In this document: positions 20,819-36,888 of the stretch, one piece after another
Layout: every line of letters starts with the position of its first letter
Position numbering within the stretch: the stretch's first letter is position 1
NCBI RefSeq assembly: GCF_001659605.2
Contig: NC_035178.2
Location: forward strand, 2,943,734-3,007,733
Direction: 5' to 3'
Origin: Manihot esculenta
Taxonomy: Eukaryota > Streptophyta > Magnoliopsida > Malpighiales > Euphorbiaceae
DNA length: 64,000 nucleotides
Made by a program: the position numbers and the translations under genes
The notes under the pieces: generated by a model
Seen by the model: the letters and a program-made list of their open reading frames with translations, nothing else
The model's database searches: none
Told to the model about the DNA's origin: nothing

Positions 20819-23800
20819 ATGCGACCAGTAACAGTCAACTCGATGGTTTTCTCGGTTACAGCTGCTCTCACTCGCTTATCTGCTCTATCTTATTCTCATC
20901 CCCGTTCTTCTTCTCTCTTCAGATTTACCCATATTCGTATAATCACCGCTACCATCTCGTCCAAGAGGCAGCGTCATCATAGCTCCAGAACTATGACTTC
21001 TTCAGTGCTGCCAGTAGAATCAGCTGCTATGCAAGATAAGGTCACTGCTCCTTACGGCTCTTGGAAGTCTCCAATCACCGCCGATGTCGTCTCCGGCGCA
21101 TCCAAGCGACTGGGCGGTACTGCCATTGACGGCCATGGTGGCCTTTTCTGGCTTGAATCCCGGCCCACTGAAGCAGGGTATGCTCTATTATATCTATCTT
21201 TGTGATTTTAAGCTGTTACTGATTCTGGGTTGTGGTAATTTTTTGCTTAGACGATCGGTTCTTGTTAAGGGAGGTGAGAAATCTGGAGAGGAAGCTGTGG
21301 ATGTTACCCCGAAAGAATTTTCGGTGCGAACAACGGCCCAGGAGTATGGAGGGGGCGCATTTACAATATCAGGGGATACTGTTATCTTCGCAAATTACAA
21401 GGATCAAAGACTGTACAAGCAATCTGTCGATTCCATAGGTAAAGCATGCGTTATTGCGTGCGGTTCTGATAGTGACAAAGTGCATGTGGTGTAAATTTTT
21501 CTCGTAAATATTCGATGGCAGTTTGCTGATATATTCTGTATTTGTTATGGTGTCAGATTCTACTCCTGTTCCAATTACACCTGATTATGGTTCATCAGTT
21601 GTCTCTTATGCCGATGGAATCTTTGATTCACGCTTCAACCGTTTTGTCACTGTAATGGAAGGTATATTATCGTGGATAATTCTGTTAATTTACATTGTTG
21701 GCTGTACGGAGTAGTTTGGGCTGGAAGTTTCAATTCATATCAGTATTTGTTTATGATTTTGATTTCTTCTCTATGCAACTTGATAGATCGTCGTGTAAGC
21801 AGCATGAATGCAATTACAACGATTGTAGCAATTGGGCTTAATGATTCTGATATAGAGGGTAAGAGCTTACTTGAACATGCTAATGTTTTCTCTTTTCTTT
21901 CTTTTTTACCTTAGTTTTACTGATGGTACTTAAAGAATAGACCTATATTTTGCAAGAGTTTTTACGATTGTCTAAGTGCCTGGTGTTCTTATTTCTGTCA
22001 CTGTTAGATTTTTCACCATTTGTGGAATAAATGACATTCTTCGTTTTTGGTTCCCTTATTGTTTTCTTGACATTCAGAACCAAAAGTACTAGTTAGTGGC
22101 AATGATTTCTATGCATTCCCACGGATGGACCCCAAAGGTGAACGGATTGCATGGATAGAATGGGGTCACCCTAACATGCCATGGGATAAATCAGAACTCT
22201 GGGTTGGCTATATTTCTGAGAATGGGTAAGCAAAATATGCTATGTTTTGTTTATTAGGCACTGTTATCAAATATTCTTTTCTCAATTTTGATTTGCAAGG
22301 CTGCAAATTGGCATGACTGCTTACAAATGATGACATTGTTTATGTACAAAAATCGGTCTGGCATAATTCTGCGATGCCTGAACCTAGTTATTTTTGGTCT
22401 TGCCATAATGTTCTTATTATTCAGAAATGATATCTTGTGAATAGTAAAATTTTCTGGTGGAATTGTTTCAGAGCTTATGTCCGTAGGAAGTGTTTAAAGA
22501 CTATTATCTAAAATACAAATCAGGAGGTGCTATTACCCTTAAAGTTGACCCTTTCTCCATTATTTTGTTTCTATAGATTTTCACCTGTGCCAATCTTCTC
22601 TGCTTCCTTGAACCTGCTCAACTTTTAAAGTTTAAATTTCTGACACATGTCACCAATCTCTTAGAAACAGAATTATATGATTTTTTTTTGAATTGTGGAT
22701 AAAATTTAGTTTGAGTGATTAGTGTGCAGATTTACTCGTATAAAAGTGAATACTCACCCTAATGCATGCATATAAATGCTTCTACACACATAAATGTATG
22801 CACTCTTCAGACTGCATCCTTTGTTCATGTTTGCCCTTTGTGCTCACTGATCATTCCTGTAATCTGAATTCAACATGATTTGTTTTTGTTTTTTTGTTTA
22901 TTTAGTTCAGTAGGTAACTAATCTCTAGGAGACAGAAGTATATGATTTCTTTTTGAATTGTGCATTTATTTAGTTTGAGTTATATGCTGATTTATTTAAA
23001 AAAAAATGAATAGACATCCATATCACCTGAATTATATGGACTCTTAAGACTTTTCCTTGTTCATGTGTGCCCTTTGTGCTCACTGATCACTCTTGTAGTC
23101 TGAATACTACATGCTTTGATTCTGCTTTTGGTTATTCAGTTCAACTGATGACCTATATGACTTTTATTCAAATTTGACTAGTCATTCAGGGGACTGATTT
23201 TAGTTTTGCCAATCGTCTTTTCCTCGTTTTATGGTTGATGGTGTTATTTTGATTGATTCTGTCATGCAGAGATATCTACAAACGCATATGTGTTGCTGGC
23301 AATGACAATAAAATTGTTGAATCTCCAACTGAACCCAAGTGGTCCTCTACAGGTATTATTTTCATTATTTGCTTAATGACCTTCATATAAAATGCCATTT
23401 AAAAAATCTATCATGCTAATTACAAAAGCAATCAAAGATCAAACATAAAGGCACTGTGACTAAAAGTAGCTATTGCATCAGCAACCTGGGCATTAAGCTA
23501 AAAATTCTAGTAACAGTTTGGTTCTTAAAGCTTTTTGTTTGATTCCATAGGAAGCTAATGGTAATCTTTTTTTTTTTTTAATGCTTCAAATTATTCTGTA
23601 TGATAATGCGTTTATTTATATTGATGCAGGGGAGTTATTCTTTATCACTGACAGAAGAAATGGATTTTGGAATCTCTACAAATGGGTAAGTTCTATGCTA
23701 GGATATTTTAGATTTTGACAGAACTTGTTTTCCTTCATACATGGTGAAATGCTTATCCACCAAGTGGTCATAAAGTTGTGATGACATGTAGAATTTAGCT

Positions 23801-26800
23801 GTGTGGCAACGTAATGGTAATACCTCTCATTACATGACAGCAAAATTTGGACAACAGTCTGCACGGTATTGAGACATTATATTTTCCATTTGCAGCAGTT
23901 GAACTTTATTTAGTTTTACATACAAGTTAATGTGGAAATTCTAATAATTATTGTAATAGTGTATGTTTCTAGCAAGTGCCATAGAAGGCCCTCTTTTTTA
24001 CATGAGAGACTAAAACATGTGCACGATTTTGGGACATATATGTATATATGTTAAAGTACTTGGGCTTTTCATTTCATGCACATTGCTTGGATTTGTTATC
24101 TGGTCAGTCATCCATTATTTGGGAGCCATTATTTTTAATATTTGACAACAGATTGAATCTGTAAATGATGTACAAGCACTCTATTCCTTGGATGCGGAGT
24201 TCTCAAGTCCATTATGGGTATTTGGCATAAACTCTTATGAGCTTATTCAGAACAAAGAAGGAAGAAACTTAATTGCTTGCAGCTACAGGTCATTTTGTGC
24301 TCTTTGCAATTGAATTTTTCAAATTTGTTTATCTACTACTCTTGAGTGCCACGTGTGAAAATGCAGAACCTCTTGTAACTGAAGTTTTCGATGGTTGCTT
24401 GCAGGCAGAAGGGTAGATCACATTTTGGTATTCTGGACTGTGCTCAAAGCTCCCTTTCTCTGCTAGATATTCCTTTCACAGACATCAATAGTATTGTAAT
24501 TTTGGAAACCTTATTCTTTCTAAGATGCAGCATGAACAAATCTGTCAAATAGGATTTTAATGATTCTAACATGTGCATCTTTTCTCATACAGACTTTAGG
24601 GCATCATTGTCTGTACATTGAGGGAGCATCTACAATTCATCCATCCTCAGTGGCTAAGGTTCCGTGGACTGCCTTTTTTATGAATGGCACTATTTCTTTT
24701 CCATAAATACTGGTGATTCTAATTCTATTAGAGAAAAATAGTTGAGGTTAGCCATCCATTTTTGGTATTTTTCAGGTGATTTTGGATGACCAGGGATCGA
24801 AAGTAGTTGATTTCGAGATTGTTTGGTCATCATCACCTGATAGTTTAAAGTACACATCATATTTCAGCTCACCTGAGTTGATTGAGTTCCCAACTGGGGT
24901 TCCTGGTCAAAATGCGTATGCATACTTTTATCCTCCTTTGAATCCCATTTACCAAGCTAGTCCAGAAGAAAAGCCTCCATTGTTGTTGAAAAGTCATGGT
25001 ATGTTAAGATTATTCTCATCCTATTAGATTGATCTCATTGGCTGTATGCATGGCTTGTTTGTCTATTTGATTTTGATATGTACCTTAGTATGTTGGTGTG
25101 GCAATGGATAGGTTGATACAAAATTAAAGAAAATAGACAATTGACTGAGGGATTGACTACTTTGGGGGGGCCAAATTTCGCCAAATTTATCACTTTGAAT
25201 GTTGATATAGTATAACCTTCTTAAATAAATTAGGATTTCTTTTATGCAACTAATACTTTTTGTAATGTGGTATCTGCATTAGTTTCCTGAGATATAATCC
25301 TACCAATTAATGGACCCAAAAACTAAAAACAAGGAGATTAATTGACTCCAAATAAAGTTGTGTATTTTGAGTAATACTCAAGAAGAGGCATATGAGAGTG
25401 CTGTAAGACTATTTCTAAGATTCACTTTTGATGGTACTGTATAGGCATCAAATTGGGTTTTCAAGTCATTTTGACCTTTCTAAGGTTTTGAAACCCAATT
25501 TTGGTCCATGTTTCTGGCTTGTGTCCATTCATGAAAATGGTTTTTACAAGAGTATTTGGAAGTTGCCTCTGAGATCCTTGTACCTTCAGCCAACAGAGAT
25601 GAAAAGGTTAAAAGAAGCCCTTTAGTACATTATTTTTGAGCAAACTATGAAATACGAAAAAAGCAGAATGAAAGAGTATCAAAACTTGACACTTATGGAT
25701 TTATGTTGTAGTGATAATATGAAACAGTTTGTCTTGTGCATCAAAACATTTTTTTTTCTTTTTTGGGTTCAAATAAATCGTTAATGCTCTGTTATCATGT
25801 TGACGAGATGAGAGAACATTTTAGTGGAATAATTCTCAGAAGTTGAGGTGGTTGGACCAAGTTGTGTGTTGCTGAACTTGTCAAGTGATGTTCAGCCTTT
25901 TACTTTGTGCTTTCCATTGAATAATTAACTTGCATTACTATTAGAAATATAATATCTGGTGGTGTGTAACATGTTGTAGGAGGACCTACAAGTGAAACAC
26001 GTGGGATTTTAAACCTGAGTATCCAGTATTGGACAAGCCGAGGTTGGGCTGTCGTGGATGTAAATTATGGTGGAAGCACTGGTTTGTCCTCTATTTGTCT
26101 ATAATTTAAATTCTGAAATTCCATTTTCATGCAATCTGAACATAATAATTCATAAATCAGGGAGGGACCTCTTCACGTTGATTGTTTGAAATCTAGCTTG
26201 TGATCTTACTCAAAAGGAATTTGGTATTGTTTCACAAATACATTTGGTCCATTCTGCTCTTTTTCTTTCTGATATAAAGGAAAGAACCTGGGCAGTTTAA
26301 AGGAATTTGGTATTGCTATTACTGTTGTGGTTTCTTTTTGGAAAGCAACATTAGATTTATATGATCACATCTGTATGCTAAAGTTGCATGGATGTTGTTT
26401 TGAAGGTTATGGTAGAGAATATCGAGAACGATTATTAGGAAATTGGGGAATTGTTGATGTTAATGACTGTTGCAGCTGTGCAAAATTTTTGGTAAGTATT
26501 TGTTCTTTCTTCTACTCCCTGTGCTGGATATGCATGTAATATTCACCAAGTCATAATAATGTACACAATTTTCATCAAGGTGGACAGTGGAAAGGCAGAT
26601 GGGGAACGACTCTGTATAACTGGTGGCTCAGCTGGTGGTTATACAACCTTAGCTGCCCTTGCTTTTAAAGAAACATTCAAGGCTGGAGCTTCATTGTATG
26701 GTGTAAGTGCCTCAGTGCCTGTCTGTTTGATCCTATACTTAATTTTAAATTGACTCGATTGCGGTCAAAGATATTGCTACTAGCCTTTGGCTGTTCTTTG

Positions 26801-29390
26801 GTTACTGAATGCAGCTCACTGATTGGGCGAATCTGATATTTGTTTCAATAAATTAATGCAGCTCTTGGAGTATTTCCTGCTTTTAGGTTTTATCCCAAAT
26901 TTTCAGAGCTATTAGTTTTGACTTTTGAATAATTAGTGTCTTCCTAGTGAAGAAAGGTTCCGATGAGTTACTTTATGTGCTAGAAGTGACATGGTATACC
27001 TGTTGAGATTATTTGTAGATGAAGGTAGAAGATGTATGATTTTAGCTGACTCAAACTGACAGATACTTGTTCATGCTATTTTTTGGTGCCAATGGCAATA
27101 GACTGATTGAAGATCAGATTTCAGCATCTATTGGAGCCTTGAGTTTGTTGATCATTTGCTGAAGTTGATATTGGGCATATGAAAGGTCCTTTTCGGGAGT
27201 GATTATATAATTATCCGAAGTGTGCCATTAGATATAAAAAATTTGCATATCTTTATTGTTGTTATGTAATTTTATTCTGCGGCAAATTTAAGAGAACATC
27301 TTTCAAGCCTCTTTTCTTATTCTTATGTTTGATTGTGCTCCATTCCTTGCATTATTCTCTCCCATGTGTAACATAACTTATTTTCTTTTGTATTTATAAA
27401 TATAGATTAAAGTTTAGAATATAAATTCCTTATCCAATGTACTGATACCTGACAAATTTTTATGCCATGTTGGTGTATGAACAGGTGGCTGACTTAAGCA
27501 TGTTAAGAGCAGAAACTCACAAATTCGAGTCTCATTACATTGATAATCTTGTTGGTAAAATCAATAAAATGCCTCATTTATGTTGTAATTTGTATATAAT
27601 CCATTTATTTCATTTAGTGGTGAGCAATCCTTAATTGGGTGCAGGTGATGAAAAGAATTACTTTGAGAGGTCTCCAATAAATTTTGTTGATAGATTTTCC
27701 TGCCCTATAATTTTGTTCCAGGGATTAGAAGATAAGGTATGAATACCATTTTTTTTTTATTCCATGTTCTTTGGATGTGAGAATGACATTTAATAAGCTT
27801 TGGACCGAAAAGAAGATATGCATTGCTGAAGTTGTTAGTGATTTTGTAAGGGATACATAGGACTAGCGATTATCTATTATTAATAGATGAAAAGTCCTGG
27901 TTGCTTTCCCAGTTCTACTTGAACTTGGAAATATTTGTTATCATCTATTATTTACATGGGTGCCTTGTTTATCTAACTTTTCTTTGTTTGTTTTTTTTGG
28001 GCTATGTAACGTGCCAGTTTGATTAAATTACATGCTGTGTCTTTAGTGACATGAGACTAAGTAATTAATCTGAATTCTTCGTCATCAAAGACTATTTATA
28101 TGGGGAATCTGAATTTATAAAGTTTGGGCTTTTTCCTTCCCTAAAATGATGTGGTTCTTGTGTCAGTCTCTTCTGAGGTGATGTCTTTTTCTGTCTGTTC
28201 CTTTTACATTGTTTTTGACTATTCTTTTGTTATGTCAGAAACCTTGCACGTGAGGTAGTTCCTGGTAGAGTTAGGAACACAAATGAAAGAAATAGGGATA
28301 AACAGGGAGAAAAATACTGGACTGTATATTGAATACTCAAAATTTATCCAACCCCAAATTGTTTCAACTGCTCAAAATCACTATAAACTAAGAATCAGCG
28401 GGAAAAGTTCCCGTCTAGCAACTGCTAGCCCAGCAAATAGAGCTGAATATAGAGATAAGAAAAACAAGCATACCCTACACAATACTCATATCCTCTTTTT
28501 ATAACTGCTTATTCAATAAATGGAATATTGCCTCATGATTCATGCTAGGGAATCTCCTGCAGTGCCTAACCGCCTTTTCTGCCATTTACTACAGCTGGGA
28601 TATTCTGGACTCTTCCTGCTCCTCTACTCCAGCTCCGTTACCCCTTTTCTTTTCAATCTCTTTCTATAATAAACTCTTAATGGCTGTTGGTCATGGCCCG
28701 TGTTAGAGTTCAGCCCATTTGTTCTGCTTCTATCAGTTCCTGACTCCTTTGTTAGTCTTGCAGCTAAGGATTAACTGTTTGAAGATACTTCTAAATTGTC
28801 ATTGATGATTGATATGACAAATGCTTTATTATTTTTTCCAAGTTTTAGGTTTTTTTGTTTAGCTTTTAGGATTTAAAGATTTTTCCAGAACTGAAATAAT
28901 TTGTCATTTGTGCTTCCAATTTGAGCAGCAGATCATTTGTTCTAATGCCGAAGTATATTTCACATTTTGATTGATGCATAGAAATTAATGCTGCAATTCA
29001 TTTTGTTTTTCTTTATAGCTGTAGAATATGCCATCCTGTATTTGTAATTTCCAAAGTGTGTTCAAAGCATTTTCTCTGCATGCTGCAGGTTGTACCCCCT
29101 GATCAAGCTCGTATTATATACCAGGCGCTGAAGAAGAAGGGTTTGCCAGTTGCTCTAGTTGAATACGAAGGAGAACAGCATGGTTTTCGCAAGGTATGCA
29201 CTAATTTTGTGTATCATCAGACCACAGGATTTGTATTGGAGAAGGTCACATCAGCTTGATCTTTGATCGTTTACAGGCTGAGAATATTAAGTTCACCCTG
29301 GAACAAGAAATGGTGTTTTTTGCACGTTTGGTTGGAAACTTCAATGTCGCAGATGATATTAATCCAATCAAAATTGACAATTTTGACTGA
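20819..29390 (+). CDS. S9 prolyl-oligopeptidase-family serine peptidase, 18 exons, 739 aa
   Basis: Alpha/beta-hydrolase peptidase resembling Arabidopsis At5g36210 and acylaminoacyl-/dipeptidyl-peptidases, which cut short peptides from their N-termini. Exons: 20819-21177, 21251-21438, 21557-21661, 21787-21858, 22078-22225, 23270-23352, 23630-23685, 24152-24288, 24405-24495, 24593-24658, 24776-24998, 25980-26081, 26406-26491, 26580-26702, 27485-27554, 27645-27736, 29089-29193, 29277-29390. All junctions are GT-AG and total 2220 nt. Residues 1-60 (R/S-rich) look like a plastid or mitochondrial transit peptide; a second ATG at 20843 is an alternative start. The middle is a beta-propeller region ([23 protein letters not shown] segments). 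The hydrolase domain carries the triad Ser589 (TGGSAGG), Asp666 (GLEDKVVPP) and His698 (GEQHGF), plus the oxyanion-region HGGPT. It appears intact. Precise substrate is unknown. Confidence 0.92.
22630..23150 (+). repeat. Diverged tandem duplication in intron 5 of the S9 gene
   Basis: Two copies about 265 bp apart share ordered blocks: CAATCTCTTAG/TAATCTCTAGG, TATATGATTT...TTTTTGAATTGTG, TTTAGTTTGAGT, then GCCCTTTGTGCTCACTGATCA. The copies start near 22650 and 22915. They have diverged by substitutions and small indels, so the event is old. It makes intron 5 one of the longest introns of the gene. Confidence 0.65.
28257..28742. mobile_element. Possible insertion in intron 16 of the S9 gene
   Basis: A balanced-composition block of about 470 bp (28265-28734) in the longest intron is flanked by the direct repeat AGTTCCTG (28257-28264 and 28735-28742). 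The block has no coding capacity and no clear terminal repeats. The left copy also sits in a small palindrome (GTTCCT...AGGAAC), so the flanking repeat could be chance. I cannot assign it to a family. Confidence 0.3.
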
Positions 29391-31777
29391 TCATGCATAA
29401 AGGTATCTGATTTCTGGGATTTCCAGTATCTGATATTTTGTGAGTATTGCTTGTAATTGGTAAAGAATGTTTTCTGCCGTCTGACCAGGGAAAACTAATT
29501 TGCTATTTTGCAGGAACTTAAGGGATTTGCTGTCATAATTTGACAGCAATGAATTGAATCAACTCCTTGATATAGGCAGTACCTTATATTTTCTTTTCCT
29601 TGAGCGTTCAACAACAAATTGTCTGTGATATTACCAGAAAAGCTGACGTACTAACTGGGAATTCGCTATTCATCATAATGTGTTGTTTTTGGTTAGCCAA
29701 TAGGAAAAGGCTCGTGTTGGATAGTTTGTCTTGCAGCCAATTTTATGGATTGTTGGAAGCTTTTGTGTTTCCCTATGTAATTGAGGATCATAGATTTTTT
29801 TTTTTTTTTTTATCTATATCTGTTGAATGAATTTATTGACGGTCTAATTTATTGTCTGGGTGTTGGATGCTTGGAGTTTGGAAGGCTAACATGCATCCTT
29901 TGGTCAATTAGAATGCCATTTGGCCATCTTGAATCGACTATTGTCATGGTTGGTTAGATTGGCTTGAACTTGATTCGAGGAGTTGCATTTCTGGTGTCCC
30001 TTCGCTTCCCTATAACCTATCATCAGGATGAGGGATCCTATATTTCAACCTCAATGGCGGCTTCTTGCAGATTTTGTGTACTATCAATGTGTTTCGAGTG
30101 ATTAGGTGACTAGCGGTGGGTTGCGTGACATGTTTGACAGTCTCTCTCTGCTAGGTGCCCTGGTTCCTACTCCCCAAGTTTCCGTTGCAGGAAATTTGCC
30201 TTGGTTGCATAGCGTAGCCGTTGCTATTCCACTCCAGGAAAATGGCTGATGTTATTACATCATCAGATGTCAAGCATTTAAGTGCGCCTGTAACGATTTC
30301 CCCTCTTCTAGAAGTTCACACAACCTCTTTTTCTGATTCAGACTCGTTATTTGTATTTTTATGAAGTTTTTTTTGTCTTACGGTTAATAATATTTATTGT
30401 ACCTTTAATTATTTTACATAAATATTTAAATTAAGTAAAAATTAATATTTTATTCATATATTATTAAAAAAAATTTTAATTAATTTTTTAATGTTAAAAA
30501 GTTTAAAAATTTAATTTTAATCATCAAAATATTGTGAAAAATTTTAAAATTTTATAAAGAGATTAATTAGTAGATATTTTTATAAGATTAAAAGGTTAAT
30601 AGAATTTTTTTGTATAATTAGTATATTTTTAAAATGTTATAGATTTATTAATATATTTTTTAAAATTAAGAGATTAATTAATTATTTTTAATATTTATTA
30701 TTATATTTTTAAATTATTTTATATAAATATTTATATTTAAAAAATTATTATTTGGTTTAAATTTTAAAAAATTTACTAATTATAAAATAAAAATTTAGTA
30801 ATTAATTTATTTATTAATTTTAAATGTTGTTAAAAGTCTTGAATTGAGAAATTAATTAATAAGTAATTTTATAAAATTAAAAAATTTTTGATAATACATA
30901 AAATGTTTAATAATTAAAATTAATCAACAAAATAATATTGGGATTACATAATAAATTTTAATGAATTATTATTACACTATAAAAATTTATTCAAGTGATT
31001 TTTCTTAAAAGAATTTTCACACCTTTTTAAGTTTATATTATAAACTGCAATATAATTAAAATTTTTTTTGTCATATGTATTTGAGTGGTTTCCTCCGCAG
31101 GGTCAATGACAAGTGGCCAACCATTCTAATAAGGCTCAACAGATTGCTTGTTGAAGTTGCTATGACTTTTCCATTGTTCATCTAGCATGAGCGCTTTGAC
31201 CAAGTTGCCAACCCATAATATACATATATATATTTCATTTCAAAACAATACTCTTTATTCGTATCTAAAATTGTGAAACCTCAAATTTAAACATCAATTA
31301 AATTAATAAAATATATCATATATTACATTTTCTTTTTCAATTTTGCCCATTTTGATTCTATTCCTCCAGTCCCTTTTATTTACCATAATCCCATTGTAGG
31401 ATTTTTTTTTTTAAATTATCCAATAATAACTGGAAGAAAACAAAATATGATTAGGTGCTTGAAGGACAATGCGTTAATATATAATTTTTTTCAATCTTGA
31501 AATTACTGGTACTAATCATATCATACTGAAAATGAACATTAAAAAAAACGATATAATGGCAAAGAGATGTAGGAAATTTGGTAAAGTGGGTGTATTGATA
31601 ATTGCATATATCCTAGCTTTCATGTCGATATATGGCTTGTCATTAATATTGGCAGTCCTTTTACAATTGCAAAAATCGAAACAAAACAAAAGAATTCATG
31701 TGGCTCTACAGCTTTTTCGTCGATATCTATGAAAGAACAAAGTAATATGTATTGATTGATTATGTATCAAAGATTGG
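29391..31777. other. Spacer between convergent S9 and DUF1645 genes
   Basis: 29391-29830 is probably the S9 3' UTR region. A balanced-composition stretch follows to about 30350; within it, 30106-30249 is open for 47 codons after an acceptor-like TTAG (contains VPTPQVSVAGNLPWLHS) and I do not recognise it. From 30360 to 31770 the DNA is AT-rich without supported genes. Confidence 0.4.
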
Positions 31778-32842
31778 CTAACGGGCAGGAGATCCAAAGC
31801 CATTGGGATTAAACGCCAGTCTCCCCAATATCCCTTGCTTATATGGCAAGAAAGTTTTCTTCTTCAAATCCTCTGATGCTGCTTTATTCGTCGTGTAATG
31901 CAACTCGTGAGCCGACACTGGCCCCTTTCTCCTTGTCGCCGACACTGAACCCGAGCTATCTGTGGACCGAAAGCTCGTGTTCTTTGCATCGTCTGGTTTC
32001 CTGAAGAAAGCTGGATACTTGGTCCTCAATGGATCTTTATCGGCTGCTCTTCCCTCTGATGCGCTTCTGAACAGCAAGAAATCCCTCAACCTCCATTTTC
32101 TTGAAGAACTCTTTGTAGATGAGGATGAAGAAGAGTTGGAAGACAGTGAAGCTTTTGAATTGGAAGGTGCTGAGTGTTTGGTGGTTTCCCGTAGCCTTCT
32201 TTCTTCTTCTTCCCAAGGATAATCAGAAACTCTATATGGAGAAAGCGATCTTGTAGCTCTGCGGCTGGAACTCGATGCAAACGCTGGACCTCTGTCTCTA
32301 CCCCTATCAGTTTCAGTTCTCTTCCCACCATCCTTTTCGGCTCTCTTTCGAGTATTTTCAGCAGCAATAGCAAACGGGTCTGAATCTTTCTTCTTTCTTG
32401 GAGAAAAAACCTCGCGTATCATCTTTTTCCCTTGAGCTATTGGTGATCTTGGTGACCTCGGTGATAAAAGTGGACTTCTCTCCTCCATCTGTAATCGAGG
32501 AGGAGGCTTCAAGGGCCGAATTTTTCCACCATCAAAAAGTTCCGCAGCAGAGAGAGAATTCTCCTCCAGTTCGGACCTGAAATCAAAAGCGAAGTCATCT
32601 CCACCACTACTACTGTGTGCAGCAGCAGCCATGGGTGAAAGAGGAGTAGAGTTAGCATCCCAGGCGAAGTCATCAAAACGACGATAGAACTCGGCAACGC
32701 GTGAAGGACTACTGGGAGCACTGAGAGAGCAATCGCCCAAACGTTTAGGAGTAGAAGGGGTGCTCAAGAATGGCATAGGGCGTGCATCGTTGAAGTCGAA
32801 ATCCATGGCAGGTGGAGGCACTGCCACTTCCACTTTCAACAT
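31778..32842 (-). CDS. DUF1645 family protein, 354 aa
   Basis: Plant-specific protein of unknown biochemical role; a rice member of this family has been linked to grain size and stress tolerance. Single exon beginning MLKVEVAVPPPAMDFDF. It shows the family's ordered blocks: STPSTPKRLGD and SAPSSPSRVAEFYRRFDDFA near the N-terminus, an acidic DDFAFDFRSELEENSLSAAE block at about 80-100, proline/serine-rich phospho-site-like linkers (SPLLSPRSPRSP), and a basic patch (REVFSPRKKK). A serine-rich run is followed by RKWRLRDFLLFRSASEGRA at about 248-266. The C-terminus LPYKQGILGRLAFNPNGFG is also typical. Much of the chain is predicted disordered from composition. A nuclear or signalling role is plausible but not shown. 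Confidence 0.85.
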   Translation of the reverse strand: MLKVEVAVPPPAMDFDFNDARPMPFLSTPSTPKRLGDCSLSAPSSPSRVAEFYRRFDDFAWDANSTPLSPMAAAAHSSSGGDDFAFDFRSELEENSLSAAELFDGGKIRPLKPPPRLQMEERSPLLSPRSPRSPIAQGKKMIREVFSPRKKKDSDPFAIAAENTRKRAEKDGGKRTETDRGRDRGPAFASSSSRRATRSLSPYRVSDYPWEEEERRLRETTKHSAPSNSKASLSSNSSSSSSTKSSSRKWRLRDFLLFRSASEGRAADKDPLRTKYPAFFRKPDDAKNTSFRSTDSSGSVSATRRKGPVSAHELHYTTNKAASEDLKKKTFLPYKQGILGRLAFNPNGFGSPAR

Positions 32843-32906
32843 GTTGGATCCTGAGTGAAAGTTTCAGAGATGGGGGAGAGACAGGTTGGTGTTTGGAAGG
32901 AGGGAA

Positions 32907-32912
32907 TATATA
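32907..32912 (-). promoter_or_regulatory. TATA-like motif of the DUF1645 gene
   Basis: A TATATA core on the minus strand lies about 65 bp before the start codon, in a purine/pyrimidine-biased leader region. Confidence 0.35.

Positions 32913-36888
<3,976 letters not shown>

Noticed and set aside
25428..25625. Open frame inside intron 11 of the S9 gene
   Set aside because: The exons on both sides join in frame without it, and it has no flanking splice sites that keep the frame.
31532..31732. 66-codon open frame with a hydrophobic middle
   Set aside because: It lies in the AT-rich 3' flank of the DUF1645 gene, has no recognisable domain and no promoter-like context.
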